From contig JBKPPF010000026.1 in assembly GCA_046733475.1 (NCBI GenBank), positions 1 through 64,000 on the forward strand: a DNA stretch of 64,000 nt. The letters run 5' to 3'. This document shows positions 25,364-34,456 of this stretch, in pieces. The position numbers were made by a program, and so were the translations under genes. Position 1 is the stretch's first letter. The number at the start of each line of letters is the position of its first letter. The notes under the pieces were generated by a model, which did not search any database, had not been told where the DNA came from, and saw nothing but the letters and a program-made list of their open reading frames with translations. The stretch comes from DATEOR01 sp046733475. GTDB lineage: Bacteria > Actinomycetota > Thermoleophilia > Gaiellales > Gaiellaceae.

Positions 25364-28300
25364 CTGACCACGAGAAGAGCTTCGGCCTTGCGGACGTAGT
25401 GTTCGGCGCCCGCGGCGCGGAAGAACTCGAGCGCGAGCCCGAGCTGGGCCTCGGCCTCGTCGCGCTGTTCCGCGGCGACGAGTAGTTCTGCGGCGCGAAG
25501 TCGTGTCTTGGCCGAATCGGCGTGCGCTCCGATCTCGGAGTACATCTGAGCGGCGCGGACCGCGTCGCCGCCTGCATAGGTTTCCGCCGCACGGAGCCAC
25601 CGCGTCCGCAGACGCACACCCGCGCTTGCTTCGCGGAGCTCTGCGCCCCGCCCGAGCCCCTCCAGCACCTGCGCCAGCTCCGCGACCCACGGGCCCGCTG
25701 CGGACGTAGGACTTTCGCGCCATCGGGCGAGGAGCTCGTCGACCGCCGCGCCCGCCTCCTCGGGTTGCGCAGCCTCGTACAGGATCTGGGCCCGTGCGGC
25801 GAGAGCCGGGAACGCCACCTGAGGATCGCCCTGGGCCCGAGCTGACTCGACAATCTTCGCCGAGTCCTCGAGCGCCTCCTCCACACGGCCTTTCGCCAGC
25901 CTCAGGCGGGCCCGGAAGATATAGGCATCGATCGCCATCAACGTCGGTGTGGCAGCGGCCGAGTTGTCGAGCATCTGCTCGGCGCGAGTGAGCAACTCGT
26001 CCCACTCGCCAAGCCAGTAGAGCCGGTCGAGCTCTTGGGTCTCGACCCACGCCATCGCAACGACGTGGCCGTGTCTCCGTGCTGCCTCGAGGGTGCGCCC
26101 CATCAGCGCGTAGCCGCGTTCGAGATCCCCGAGCTCCACCAGTGTCGAGACGAGGTTGTTCAGGGCGCGCAAGAGCTCGAAGGACAGTGGTGGAGCGATT
26201 TCGACCGCCCGCTCGAGATCCTCGACGCCGCCGAGGTCGCCACTCAGCGTTCTCGCGACGCCGCGCGTGTTGAGCGTGTGCGCCCGCAGTTCCTCGAGCT
26301 CCAGAGTGGTCGCAAGGGCAAGAGCTTCGTCCGCAAGGCGAATGGCTTGATGGGTTTCGTCGGCGATCATGTGGAAGCGAGCCCGGTTCGCGAGAACGCT
26401 CGCCTTGATCGGCGACGGCGGGCCCTGCGCTACGAGCGACACGGCCAGGTCGAGGTTTGCGCTCGCTTCGGACCTGTTCCCCTCGATGAAATGGACGAAG
26501 TCCGCCAGGGTCACAAGTGCCAGCGCGGCTTGTTCCGTCTCGCCCGCGTCCAGGAACTCGTCCGCTGCCTCGCGCAGAGCTTCCTTTCCGGCTCCAACGG
26601 CATGGAATTCCGCCCGCCCGTAGGCGAGCAGGACGCGCGGCCGTCCGATATCTCGCTCCGGCCAGAGCTCGAGCGCCTGCGCGTAGAAGCGCGCCGCGGC
26701 GGGGAATGCATTCAGCGCAAATGACCGGTCGCCGGCGTCGACCAGAGCCATTCGCGCCCGCACGCCAAGCTCGGGATCCTCGCGGCCCGTCCGGCGGTCG
26801 AGGTCGAGTGCGCTCACGTAGTGATGGGCGACCATGTCCGCCAGGTCTTCGGGACGGTCGCTCGCCAGCTGCTCCATCCAGCTTGCTGCGAGCCGGTGCA
26901 TGTCGGCTCTCCGCCGACGCGGAATCTGGCTGTAGGCGACGTCTCGGACGAGCATGTGGCGGAAGACGTACGCGGCTTCGCCGGCGATGGAGGAACGACG
27001 CTCGCGGCGGACGAACTCCTTGCGTTCGAGGGAGTGCAGTTCCTGTTCCACCTCGTCGCGACGGCCGCCGAGCACGTGGCCCAGGGCGTCGGGCCAGAAG
27101 ACCTTGCCGACGATCGCCGCGGCCTGGACCAGGGTCTTCTCGTCCGGAGGCAGCGTGTCGAGGCGCGCGGCGATGATTCCCTGGACAGATTCCGGCAGCG
27201 GAAGCTCCTCCTCGGCTTGCGCGAGCATCCGGACGAACTCCTCCGCGTAGAGCGGATTCCCACCGGCCCGCGCGAGGAGCTCGGTGCGCCTGTCCATTTG
27301 GAGCCGTCCATCGAGGAGGGAGGAGACGAGCTCCGCTGTGTCCTCGTGCGAAAGCGGAGCTAGCGAAATCGTCGTCGCGTTCCGCTTGCCGCCACCCCAC
27401 CCCTGCCGCCGGTCGAGGAGCTCGGGGCGCGCGGTGCAGAGGATCAGGAGCGGCACATCGGTCGTCCAGTCCGCCATCTGGTCGACGAAGTCCAGGAGGC
27501 CGTCGTCCGCCCAGTGGAGGTCCTCGAAAACCAGGATCAGCGGTCGGAGCTCGGCCAGGGCCTCGAAGAAGCGCCGCCATGCTGCCGCTGCCTCGCCAGC
27601 CTGGTCGGCCCCGGCGGGGGCGTGCCCCTCGCCGGTAAGTCCGGCGAGGGGGCGAAGGTGGCCTTCGATCCACTGCGCCTCGTCCTGTTCAGGGAGCACG
27701 CTCTCGACGGCCGCGCGAAGCTTGGCTTCGGCCGCCTCGGCGTCATCGCTCTCCAGGATCCCGGCCTGTGCCTTGGTCATTTCGCCAAGCGCCCAGAAGG
27801 CGACGCCGTCACCGTACGGGAGTGAGCGTCCCTGCCGCCAGGTGACGTACTGGCCCGGGTCGGAGTCGAGAGCGGAGAAGAGCTCCCAGACGAGTCTGCT
27901 CTTTCCGATCCCGGGGACACCGACCAGCGTGACGAGCTGCGGCGCTCGGTCGCGCTGCGAGCGGGCGACCGCGTCGAGGAGGGCGTTGAGCTCGTCGCTG
28001 CGCCCGACCAAGGGAGCGCCTCCTCGGAACGCGATGTCCACCCCGAGGCGGGCCTTCGGCGCGATGGGCTCCCACACGGTCACGGGGTCCGTCTTGCCCT
28101 TCGCGACGACCGGTGGGGCCTCGCGGTGCTCGATGGCGCTCTCGGTCAGCCGGCGAGTCGCCTCGTCGACGAGGATCCCGTCCGGCGGAGCCGCGCTTTG
28201 CAGCCGTGAAGCGGTGTTGAGCACGTCCCCGGCCGCAAGCTGCTCCCCTTGCTCGGGGCGCGCGTTCAAGTTGACGAGGGCTTCCCCCGTTGCGGTGCCG

Positions 28301-28785
28301 ATGCGCACGGACAGTCCGAGAGAGACATCGTCGGCATTCAGCTCTGAGATCGCGTCGCGGACTGCGAGCGCGGCGCGAACGGCGCGCTCGGCGTCGTCCT
28401 CGTGCGCGGTCGGCGCCCCGAAGACTGCGACGACCGCGTCGCCGATGAACTTTTCCACGGTTCCTCCGAAGCGCTCGAGCTCGGCCTTTGCGCGCGCGTG
28501 GTAAGGAGCGAGGAAAGCGCGAACGTCCTCCGGGTCGAGCCGCTCGGACCGTCCGGTGAAGCCGACAAGGTCGACGAAGACCGCCGTGACCACCTTCCGC
28601 TCCTCCGCGGGCGGGCGCTCTTCTTCCTCCAGAGAGGCGCCGCAGGACGTGCAGTAGGCGAGCTCGGGAGAGACGACGGTGCCGCAAGACGGACACGGCC
28701 TCCCCAGCGCGCTGCCACAGTTCCCACAGAAGAGCGCGCCCGCGGGGTTGGCGAAGCCGCAGGCCGCGCAGGAGGAAGCAGACAT
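25360..28785 (-). CDS. Zinc-ribbon/class III nucleotide cyclase/AAA ATPase/TPR regulator
   Basis: Large multidomain protein of 1141 residues. Two zinc ribbons start it (CAACG..CGNCG and CPSCG..CTSCG). A class III cyclase domain spans about 60-230 with FVDLVGFTGRSERL and GGTVEKFIGDAVVAVFG, which supply both metal-binding aspartates. An AAA-type ATPase follows (P-loop GVPGIGKSR near 290; ILVFEDLHWADDG). The C-terminal half is helical TPR-like repeats. This architecture is frequent in soil Actinobacteria; whether it makes cAMP is unknown. TAGACT lies nine bases before the ATG on the minus strand, overlapping the divergent gene's promoter. Confidence 0.88.
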   Translation of the reverse strand: MSASSCAACGFANPAGALFCGNCGSALGRPCPSCGTVVSPELAYCTSCGASLEEEERPPAEERKVVTAVFVDLVGFTGRSERLDPEDVRAFLAPYHARAKAELERFGGTVEKFIGDAVVAVFGAPTAHEDDAERAVRAALAVRDAISELNADDVSLGLSVRIGTATGEALVNLNARPEQGEQLAAGDVLNTASRLQSAAPPDGILVDEATRRLTESAIEHREAPPVVAKGKTDPVTVWEPIAPKARLGVDIAFRGGAPLVGRSDELNALLDAVARSQRDRAPQLVTLVGVPGIGKSRLVWELFSALDSDPGQYVTWRQGRSLPYGDGVAFWALGEMTKAQAGILESDDAEAAEAKLRAAVESVLPEQDEAQWIEGHLRPLAGLTGEGHAPAGADQAGEAAAAWRRFFEALAELRPLILVFEDLHWADDGLLDFVDQMADWTTDVPLLILCTARPELLDRRQGWGGGKRNATTISLAPLSHEDTAELVSSLLDGRLQMDRRTELLARAGGNPLYAEEFVRMLAQAEEELPLPESVQGIIAARLDTLPPDEKTLVQAAAIVGKVFWPDALGHVLGGRRDEVEQELHSLERKEFVRRERRSSIAGEAAYVFRHMLVRDVAYSQIPRRRRADMHRLAASWMEQLASDRPEDLADMVAHHYVSALDLDRRTGREDPELGVRARMALVDAGDRSFALNAFPAAARFYAQALELWPERDIGRPRVLLAYGRAEFHAVGAGKEALREAADEFLDAGETEQAALALVTLADFVHFIEGNRSEASANLDLAVSLVAQGPPSPIKASVLANRARFHMIADETHQAIRLADEALALATTLELEELRAHTLNTRGVARTLSGDLGGVEDLERAVEIAPPLSFELLRALNNLVSTLVELGDLERGYALMGRTLEAARRHGHVVAMAWVETQELDRLYWLGEWDELLTRAEQMLDNSAAATPTLMAIDAYIFRARLRLAKGRVEEALEDSAKIVESARAQGDPQVAFPALAARAQILYEAAQPEEAGAAVDELLARWRESPTSAAGPWVAELAQVLEGLGRGAELREASAGVRLRTRWLRAAETYAGGDAVRAAQMYSEIGAHADSAKTRLRAAELLVAAEQRDEAEAQLGLALEFFRAAGAEHYVRKAEALLVVS

Positions 28786-28813
28786 GGCCTGGCTAGTCTA
28801 GGCTCGCCGGGAA

Positions 28814-29743
28814 ATGGAGCAAAGGCGCCGGCCTGGCCTTCTGGAAGCGATAGGGGTCTGGTCACTCTTCGCGCTCTTCGCGCTGGCCATCCTCGTGACG
28901 TACTCGCGCCTTCCGGCCGAGGCGCTCTACCACACGAGCGGCGAAGGGCTGGACGCCGGCGCCTCGCGCGTCCTCGTCTTTGCCGGCTTCCCGGTCGCGC
29001 TCGTGGCGATTCCTCTCACATGGATTGCAGTCGCGCGCATCCGCACGGGGCTCTCGGTAGCCGCGGGGGCCCTCGCCACGATTCTCTGCGCCACCGTGGG
29101 GTTCCCGGGCGTGATCGACCAGGGCGACCTCGACGCGAGGCCGGTGAACGCGCTCGCGGGAATCGGAGCGCTCCTCGCTCTCGGGCTGGCTGCGTGGGCC
29201 CTCCGGCGCGGCGGCCTCGGCGACTCGCAGCCCTTCAACCGCTGGGACTACGCGAGGATCGCGCTCGCCGTCGCGCTTGTCCTCGCCGCGCTGCCCTGGA
29301 TCTGGGCCGAGCTCGGCTCCTACGTCGACGACACCCCGGTGATCGGCGACCCGTTCATCGCCAGGGTGGTCAAGCCGTCGCTGGGCGGCGAGCCGTCGTT
29401 CCACGCCGTCCACCTGGGACACCACCACGGCCTCGACGGAATCCTCCTCGCCCTCGCGGCGCTGCTGCTCTCCCGCGTCCCTTCCCGCATGCCGCGGAAA
29501 GCTGAGGGGACCGCGCTCGCGGTCTATGTCGCGCTCCTCCTCACGTACGGGCTGGCGAATGCGCTTCAGGACGGCTGGAACGAGCAGCTCGTCAAGCGCG
29601 GCACGTTCGAATCCAAGCTCCCGAGCGTCATCCGGCCGGATCTGAGCCCCGCCTGGCTGGGCATCCTGCTCGGAGCCGTGGCCATCTACTTCGTCCTCTT
29701 CCGCGTAGGTAGAGTGAATCGACCCGAAGGAGTGATTCGATGA
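28814..29743 (+). CDS. Integral membrane protein of unknown function
   Basis: Protein of 309 residues with about seven or eight hydrophobic segments and no family that I recognise. A loop rich in histidine (FHAVHLGHHHGLDG, near residue 196-209) lies on one face and could bind a metal. It is divergently arranged from the cyclase-regulator gene and coupled by ATGA to a cupredoxin lipoprotein, so a role in copper handling or electron transfer is possible but speculative. Confidence 0.65.
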   Translation: MEQRRRPGLLEAIGVWSLFALFALAILVTYSRLPAEALYHTSGEGLDAGASRVLVFAGFPVALVAIPLTWIAVARIRTGLSVAAGALATILCATVGFPGVIDQGDLDARPVNALAGIGALLALGLAAWALRRGGLGDSQPFNRWDYARIALAVALVLAALPWIWAELGSYVDDTPVIGDPFIARVVKPSLGGEPSFHAVHLGHHHGLDGILLALAALLLSRVPSRMPRKAEGTALAVYVALLLTYGLANALQDGWNEQLVKRGTFESKLPSVIRPDLSPAWLGILLGAVAIYFVLFRVGRVNRPEGVIR

Positions 29744-30147
29744 CAAGACGCGCGTTGCCGCTCATGCTCGTCCTCGCGGCTTTCGTTCTCGCCCTTTCTG
29801 CTTGTGGCGGCGGAAGCAGCTCCTCGACCACCCCGGCCACCACTGGCGGCGGCGGTGGAGGGGGCGGCTCCACGGTCAAGATCTCGGCCGACCCGAGCGG
29901 AGCCCTGAAATACGAACAGACCGACGTGTCCGCGACCGCGGGCTCGATCACGATTGACTTCACGAACATGTCCTCGGTTCCGCACGACGTCACCATCGAG
30001 GGCAACGGTGCGAGCGGTGCAACGGACCAGATCACGGACTCGACGACGAGCACGACCGTCGATCTCGACCCGGGCACCTATACTTTCTTCTGCTCGGTGG
30101 ATGGGCATCGCGCGGCGGGGATGGAAGGCACCCTCACCGTCAAGTAG
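29740..30147 (+). CDS. Cupredoxin-domain lipoprotein
   Basis: Exported lipoprotein of 135 residues with lipobox LSAC, then a Ser/Thr/Gly linker of about 25 residues, then a small plastocyanin-like domain. The type 1 copper ligands are visible: the histidine in VPHDVTIEG and the C-x4-H-x4-M set in FFCSVDGHRAAGMEG. Such proteins carry electrons on the outer face of the membrane. ATGA overlap with the membrane protein upstream. Confidence 0.88.
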   Translation: MTRRALPLMLVLAAFVLALSACGGGSSSSTTPATTGGGGGGGGSTVKISADPSGALKYEQTDVSATAGSITIDFTNMSSVPHDVTIEGNGASGATDQITDSTTSTTVDLDPGTYTFFCSVDGHRAAGMEGTLTVK

Positions 30148-31026
30148 GTGGAGCCGCTTCGGATCGACCTGCAGCACCTCGGGCGCTCGCGGGTCATCGC
30201 GTCGTACCTCCTCGCCGCTGACGAGCCGGCGCTGGTCGACTGCGGTCCCACGACGTGCCTCGGCGCGCTCGAGGACGGCCTGGTTGGGCAGGGACTTGCA
30301 CTCGAGGACCTCCGCCACCTCGTCCTGACGCACATCCACCTGGATCACGCCGGCGCCGCAGGCGCTCTCGTCCGCCGCAACCCGGAGCTCCAGGTGCACG
30401 TCAGCGAGATCGGCGCGCCACACCTCGTCGACCCGTCTCGCCTGGAGGCGAGCGCCCGCCGGCTCTACGCCGACGACTTCGACCGGCTCTGGGGCGAGCT
30501 GGTGCCCGTGCCGGAGGAGAACGTCCACGTCGTGGGCGGCGATGTGCTCGGGCTCGAAGCTTGGCCGACGCCTGGTCACGCCTCGCACCACGTTTCCTAC
30601 CTCTCGGAGGACGGGACGTGCTACTCGGGCGACGTCACCGGCGTCCTCATCGCGCCCTCGACGCTGATCGCGCCCGTCTGCCCGCCGCCCGACGTCGACC
30701 TCGAGGCCTGGGAGCGCTCGCTCGACTCGATCGCCGAGCGAAAGCCCGAGCGCCTCTGCCTGCCGCACTTCGGGGGGGTGGAGGAGCCCGCCGTGCACAT
30801 CGAGCACACCCGCGAGCGGCTGCGGGCCTGGGCCGGGCGGGTCCGCGGCGGGGCGAGCAAAGAGGAGTTCGTCCGTGCGGCCAAGCAGGAGCTGGAGGGG
30901 GCGACCGATCCCGAGACCGCCGCGGCCTACACTCAGGCGGGACCGCTCTGGCAGTCCTACGCGGGGCTCGTTCGCTACTTCGCCAAGAAGGGGGAAGCAG
31001 CGGCCGGCCGCGCCGCTACCCTCTGA
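30148..31026 (+). CDS. MBL-fold metallo-hydrolase
   Basis: Metallo-beta-lactamase-fold protein of 292 residues with the metal motif THIHLDHAG, further ligands in PTPGHASHH and SGDV, and a C-terminal LCLPHFG histidine. The GTG start follows the cupredoxin stop with no gap. The C-terminal 90 residues are helical and resemble those of glyoxalase-II-like hydrolases, but no specific substrate can be given. Confidence 0.85.
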   Translation: MEPLRIDLQHLGRSRVIASYLLAADEPALVDCGPTTCLGALEDGLVGQGLALEDLRHLVLTHIHLDHAGAAGALVRRNPELQVHVSEIGAPHLVDPSRLEASARRLYADDFDRLWGELVPVPEENVHVVGGDVLGLEAWPTPGHASHHVSYLSEDGTCYSGDVTGVLIAPSTLIAPVCPPPDVDLEAWERSLDSIAERKPERLCLPHFGGVEEPAVHIEHTRERLRAWAGRVRGGASKEEFVRAAKQELEGATDPETAAAYTQAGPLWQSYAGLVRYFAKKGEAAAGRAATL

Positions 31027-31031
31027 TCCGG

Positions 31032-32090
31032 ATGCGCCGCTCGGGCCTAGGCGTTCTCGTTGTCATGCTCGTGGTCCTCTTTCCGGCTGCGCCCCACGCT
31101 GCCGTGCACACGCAGCTCGTCGGGAACTTCGACACGCCGATCCAGGTCTTCGCTCCCAGGAGCGTGCCCGGCTCGACCCTGTACGTCGTCCAGAAGGGAG
31201 GGAAGATCATCCGCCGGCAGAGCGGAGGACACCGCAACGTCGTCCTCGACATCCACGGCCACGTCTCGACAGGCGGCGAGCAGGGCCTCCTCTCGGCCGT
31301 CATCGCGGACCGGAAGCTCTTCGTCTACTACACGAACAGAGACGGGGACAGCCGGGTCGTTCGCTACACGCTGAACAGCGGCCTCGGCCACGTGCAGTCC
31401 GGCTCGAGGAGCACGATCTTGCGTCAGCATCAGCCCTTCGACAACCACAACGGCGGCACGCTCCAGTTCCGCGGCGGCTATCTCTACCTAAGCCTCGGCG
31501 ACGGTGGAGACGGTTGCGACACTGCGAAGAGCGCACAGAACCTCAACTCGAAGCTCGGCAAGCTTCTCCGGCACGACTCGAACGGCTGGAAGATCGTCGG
31601 CTACGGGCTGCGCAACCCCTGGCGGTGGTCGCTCGACCGCATGACGGGCGACCTGTACATCGGCGACGTCGGCCAGTCCGACCGCGAGGAGGTCGATTTC
31701 CTGGACGCCTCGAGGATCGGCGGCACTCCGGAGAACTACGGCTGGAACCATTACGAGGGCAACCTCAGCGGCACGTGCGGGTCGAAGGACGAGGGCATCA
31801 AGGGCCCCGGCAAGCTGGTCTTCCCGAAGTACGCGTACGGGCGGACCGTGGGATCCACCGTCATTGGCGGCTACGTCTACCGCGGCTCCGACATGCCGGC
31901 GCAGCGCGGCCGTTACTTCTTCGGCGACGAGGGCAGCAGCTGGCTCAAGACCGCCGACTCGCGGACGCTGAAGAACCGTCTGACCCTCGGCTTCACGGTG
32001 TCGGGGCTCTACTCCTTCGGCGAGAACTCGAAGGGCGAGCTCTACGTCGTCTCGGGGGCCGGGCCCGTCTACAAGCTCGTCGACAACTAG
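31032..32090 (+). CDS. PQQ-dependent sugar dehydrogenase family protein (soluble GDH/Hip fold)
   Basis: Secreted six-bladed beta-propeller of 352 residues with a signal peptide (VLVVMLVVLFPAAPHAA). It has family sequences NHNGGTLQF, YLSLGDGGDG, GYGLRNPWRWSLD, YIGDVGQ and GYVYRG. Bacterial homologues oxidise aldoses with PQQ and pass electrons onward. A cupredoxin three genes upstream could be an acceptor. PQQ synthesis genes are not in this window. Confidence 0.85.
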   Translation: MRRSGLGVLVVMLVVLFPAAPHAAVHTQLVGNFDTPIQVFAPRSVPGSTLYVVQKGGKIIRRQSGGHRNVVLDIHGHVSTGGEQGLLSAVIADRKLFVYYTNRDGDSRVVRYTLNSGLGHVQSGSRSTILRQHQPFDNHNGGTLQFRGGYLYLSLGDGGDGCDTAKSAQNLNSKLGKLLRHDSNGWKIVGYGLRNPWRWSLDRMTGDLYIGDVGQSDREEVDFLDASRIGGTPENYGWNHYEGNLSGTCGSKDEGIKGPGKLVFPKYAYGRTVGSTVIGGYVYRGSDMPAQRGRYFFGDEGSSWLKTADSRTLKNRLTLGFTVSGLYSFGENSKGELYVVSGAGPVYKLVDN

Positions 32091-32093
32091 TCT
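32088..32093 (+). promoter_or_regulatory. Leaderless -10 element (TAGTCT)
   Basis: TAGTCT overlaps the upstream stop codon and lies eight bases before the ATG of the sulfurtransferase gene. Confidence 0.4.
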
Positions 32094-32101
32094 TTCGCAC
32101 C

Positions 32102-32824
32102 ATGCGGGTGCAGTTTGTCGACTGCCGGTGGCAACTCGGGCATCCCGAAGCAGGCCGTGAGCTCTATCTGGCCGGCCACGTTCCCGGCGCGTCCTTTCTG
32201 GACGTCGAGACGGAGCTTTCGGCGCCGCCCGGAGGCGCCGATGGAGGGCGGCACCCCCTTCCGGCCCCGGAGGACTTCGCCCGCGCCGCCGAAGCGGCCG
32301 GGATCGGAAACGACGCGCTCGTCGTCGCCTACGACCAGGGGATGAACGGTGGCGCCGCGCGGCTCTGGTGGCTCCTCCGCCACTTTGGGCACGACGATGT
32401 CGCCGTCCTGCGCGGAGGCTTGGACGACTGGCTCGGGCCGCTCCGTTCCGGCGAAGAGCACATCGAGGCGGCCGAGTTCCAGCTGCAGCCGCGAGACGAC
32501 GACGTCGTGTCGACCGAGGAGATCGAGGAGCGCCTGGGGAAGCCGGGCTTCGTCCTCGTGGACGCGCGGGCGGGGGAGCGGTATCGCGGCGAGGTCGAGC
32601 CGATCGACCCGGTCGCCGGGCACATCCCGGGCGCCGTCAACATGCCGTACACCGCCGAGCCGTCCGCGGTCGACCCGGATGCCGAGGTCGCCGTGTACTG
32701 CGGTTCGGGCATCACGGCCGCAGTGACCGTCCTCGCCCTCGAGCGTGCGGGCGTCGAGGCCAAGCTCTATCCAGGCTCGTGGAGCGAATGGTCGAGTCGC
32801 GGACTGGCAGTCGAGCGTGGCTGA
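32102..32824 (+). CDS. Sulfurtransferase with two rhodanese domains
   Basis: Protein of 240 residues related to thiosulfate/3-mercaptopyruvate sulfurtransferases. The first rhodanese half is inactive-like; the second holds the catalytic cysteine in YCGSGITAAV. VDCRW, GHVPGASFLDVE and GHIPGAVNMPY are characteristic. The six-residue loop CGSGIT resembles the mercaptopyruvate type. Its stop overlaps the next start by eight bases. Confidence 0.9.
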   Translation: MRVQFVDCRWQLGHPEAGRELYLAGHVPGASFLDVETELSAPPGGADGGRHPLPAPEDFARAAEAAGIGNDALVVAYDQGMNGGAARLWWLLRHFGHDDVAVLRGGLDDWLGPLRSGEEHIEAAEFQLQPRDDDVVSTEEIEERLGKPGFVLVDARAGERYRGEVEPIDPVAGHIPGAVNMPYTAEPSAVDPDAEVAVYCGSGITAAVTVLALERAGVEAKLYPGSWSEWSSRGLAVERG

Positions 32825-33683
32825 TTTCACGATCAGGCCCGCGCGGCCCGAGGACACCGAGGTTGCGTTCGAGCTCTTCGCCGACTGGCAGAGATCCAAC
32901 TACGGCGAGGTGGAGATCGGCCCGGAGATGTTCGCGACTACGCTGGCCGGAGCGGACGGGGTCTTCGTCGCCGAGACGGAGGACGGCGTCGTGGGGTACT
33001 CGGATGTGGACGGAGGCTGGATCGGCCTCGGCGTCGCCCCCGCAGCCCGGCGGCGGGGAATCGGCACGGCCCTCCTCGAAGAGGCCGAGCGTGCCGCGAC
33101 AACGGACTCGACCTGGCTCATCGGGCTGAGCTCCGAGCCGGCCGCCACACCGTTCGCGAACGCCAACGGCTACGAGAAAGCTTGGGAAGTCTGGCTCATG
33201 GGCATTGACCTCCCCGAAGAGATTCCGCAGCCGGAATGGCCGGAGGGAGTGTCGGTGCGGACGTACGACGGAGAGGAAGCCGAGGCAAGGGAGATCAAGG
33301 AGCTCCTCGACCTCGCCTATGCGGAGGAGTTTCACCACCAACCGGCGACGTTCGAGAACTGGAGCCGGTTCATGTTCGAGGATCCGATGTTCGATGCGGG
33401 GGTGTGGTTCCTCGCGGTCGCGGACGGCAAGATCGTCGGCGCCGCGCTCAACTGGGACGAGGGCTACATCAAGGATCTCGTCGTCCACCCGAACTGGCGA
33501 GGCCGCGGGCTCGGGAAGGCGCTCGTCTATCAGACGTTCGGCGAGTTCAAGCGCCGCGGACTACCCCGCGTGACCCTCAAGACGGACTCGAACAACCCGA
33601 CCGACGCGTGGCGGCTCTACGAGCGGGCCGGGATGCGCAAAGAGCGAACCTACGAGATCTTCCAGAAGGGCTCGGCGACTTAG
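32817..33683 (+). CDS. Tandem GNAT acetyltransferase
   Basis: Protein of 288 residues made of two GNAT domains. The first (1-125) has GVAPAARRRGIGTALLEEAE as its acetyl-CoA loop, and the second (135-288) has VVHPNWRGRGLGKALVYQTF and a C-terminal LYERAGMRKERTYEIF. The start GTG 32817 (ADFTIRPARPED) lies inside the upstream gene; an ATG at 32745 would add a tail unlike the family. The substrate is unknown. Confidence 0.85.
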   Translation: MADFTIRPARPEDTEVAFELFADWQRSNYGEVEIGPEMFATTLAGADGVFVAETEDGVVGYSDVDGGWIGLGVAPAARRRGIGTALLEEAERAATTDSTWLIGLSSEPAATPFANANGYEKAWEVWLMGIDLPEEIPQPEWPEGVSVRTYDGEEAEAREIKELLDLAYAEEFHHQPATFENWSRFMFEDPMFDAGVWFLAVADGKIVGAALNWDEGYIKDLVVHPNWRGRGLGKALVYQTFGEFKRRGLPRVTLKTDSNNPTDAWRLYERAGMRKERTYEIFQKGSAT

Positions 33684-34039
33684 CCCTCCGGGACGGGCGC
33701 GGACGAATCCGTCTGCCAGAGCCCGAAGGAGTTGCCCTCCGGGTCCTTGCACTGGGAGAACCAGCCCATGCTCGGCACAGGCATCTTGTCCTCTGCCTCG
33801 CCGCCGGAGTCCCGCACCTTGGCCACGTGAGCGTCGATGTCGTCGACGTCGTAGTAGACCAGCAGACCGCGCTTCTCGGCCGGATAGACGGCGGCGCCCT
33901 CGTTGTCGGCGGTCCGCGCCATGCGGTAGTCCATCTCGGGCATCGGCGAGTCGAACTTCCAGCCGAAGAGCCCTTCGAGGAAGCTCTGCAGCCGGTCGGC
34001 GTCTCCTGCCGGCCACTCCACGTGCGTCACCCTCGGCAT
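33680..34039 (-). CDS. VOC family (glyoxalase-like) protein
   Basis: Small protein of 119 residues with two beta-alpha-beta-beta-beta modules. It shows THVEWPAGDADRLQSFLEGLFGWKF, a typical start, and CKDPEGNSFGLWQTD, a typical end with the metal-site glutamate region partly altered. The 3' end overlaps the GNAT gene by four bases. The function is not predictable; members act as lyases, dioxygenases or resistance proteins. Confidence 0.83.
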   Translation of the reverse strand: MPRVTHVEWPAGDADRLQSFLEGLFGWKFDSPMPEMDYRMARTADNEGAAVYPAEKRGLLVYYDVDDIDAHVAKVRDSGGEAEDKMPVPSMGWFSQCKDPEGNSFGLWQTDSSAPVPEG

Positions 34040-34054
34040 GCCTGCTCCTTTCGC

Positions 34055-34456
34055 TCAGTGACCCCCTGTAATCCGACGAAGTGTCTCACGCCTGGTTAGA
34101 GCCCGGCGTGCGTCCGCCAGGGTCCGATAGTCCTGCATGGCCACCACCCTGCCGGCGCGGAAGGTGATCCCGATCGCGGTCTCCTCGGGCCATTCGGGCC
34201 CGCCGACCTCCGCCGGGCGCGTGAGGAGGATCACCGTCCCTGGTCCGCCCTCGACGAGCTCGATAGGGCCCATGGTGAAACCCTCCTCGTGGCGCTCGCG
34301 GAGGGTGCGCAGGATGTCGTCGCGCGACTCGCAGTCCCATTCGCCCGGCTCGACTGCGCGCCAGGTCGCCTCGGGAGCTAAGAGCTCTTCGAGAGCATCG
34401 AAGTCGCCGCGTTGCCAGGCGGCGAGCCCTGCGCGCGCGAGCTCGAGGTCGCTCAT
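34055..34456 (-). CDS. SnoaL-like/NTF2-fold protein
   Basis: Protein of 133 residues with a cone-shaped NTF2 fold. LARAGLAAWQRGDFDALEELLAPEATWRA is the usual helix start, and ITFRAGRVVAMQDYRTLADA is the C-terminal strand pair. The start ATG 34456 overlaps the stop of the ornithine-cyclodeaminase-like gene (ATGA), so they are co-transcribed. It is possibly a cyclase/isomerase or a non-catalytic binding protein. Confidence 0.8.
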   Translation of the reverse strand: MSDLELARAGLAAWQRGDFDALEELLAPEATWRAVEPGEWDCESRDDILRTLRERHEEGFTMGPIELVEGGPGTVILLTRPAEVGGPEWPEETAIGITFRAGRVVAMQDYRTLADARRALTRRETLRRITGGH

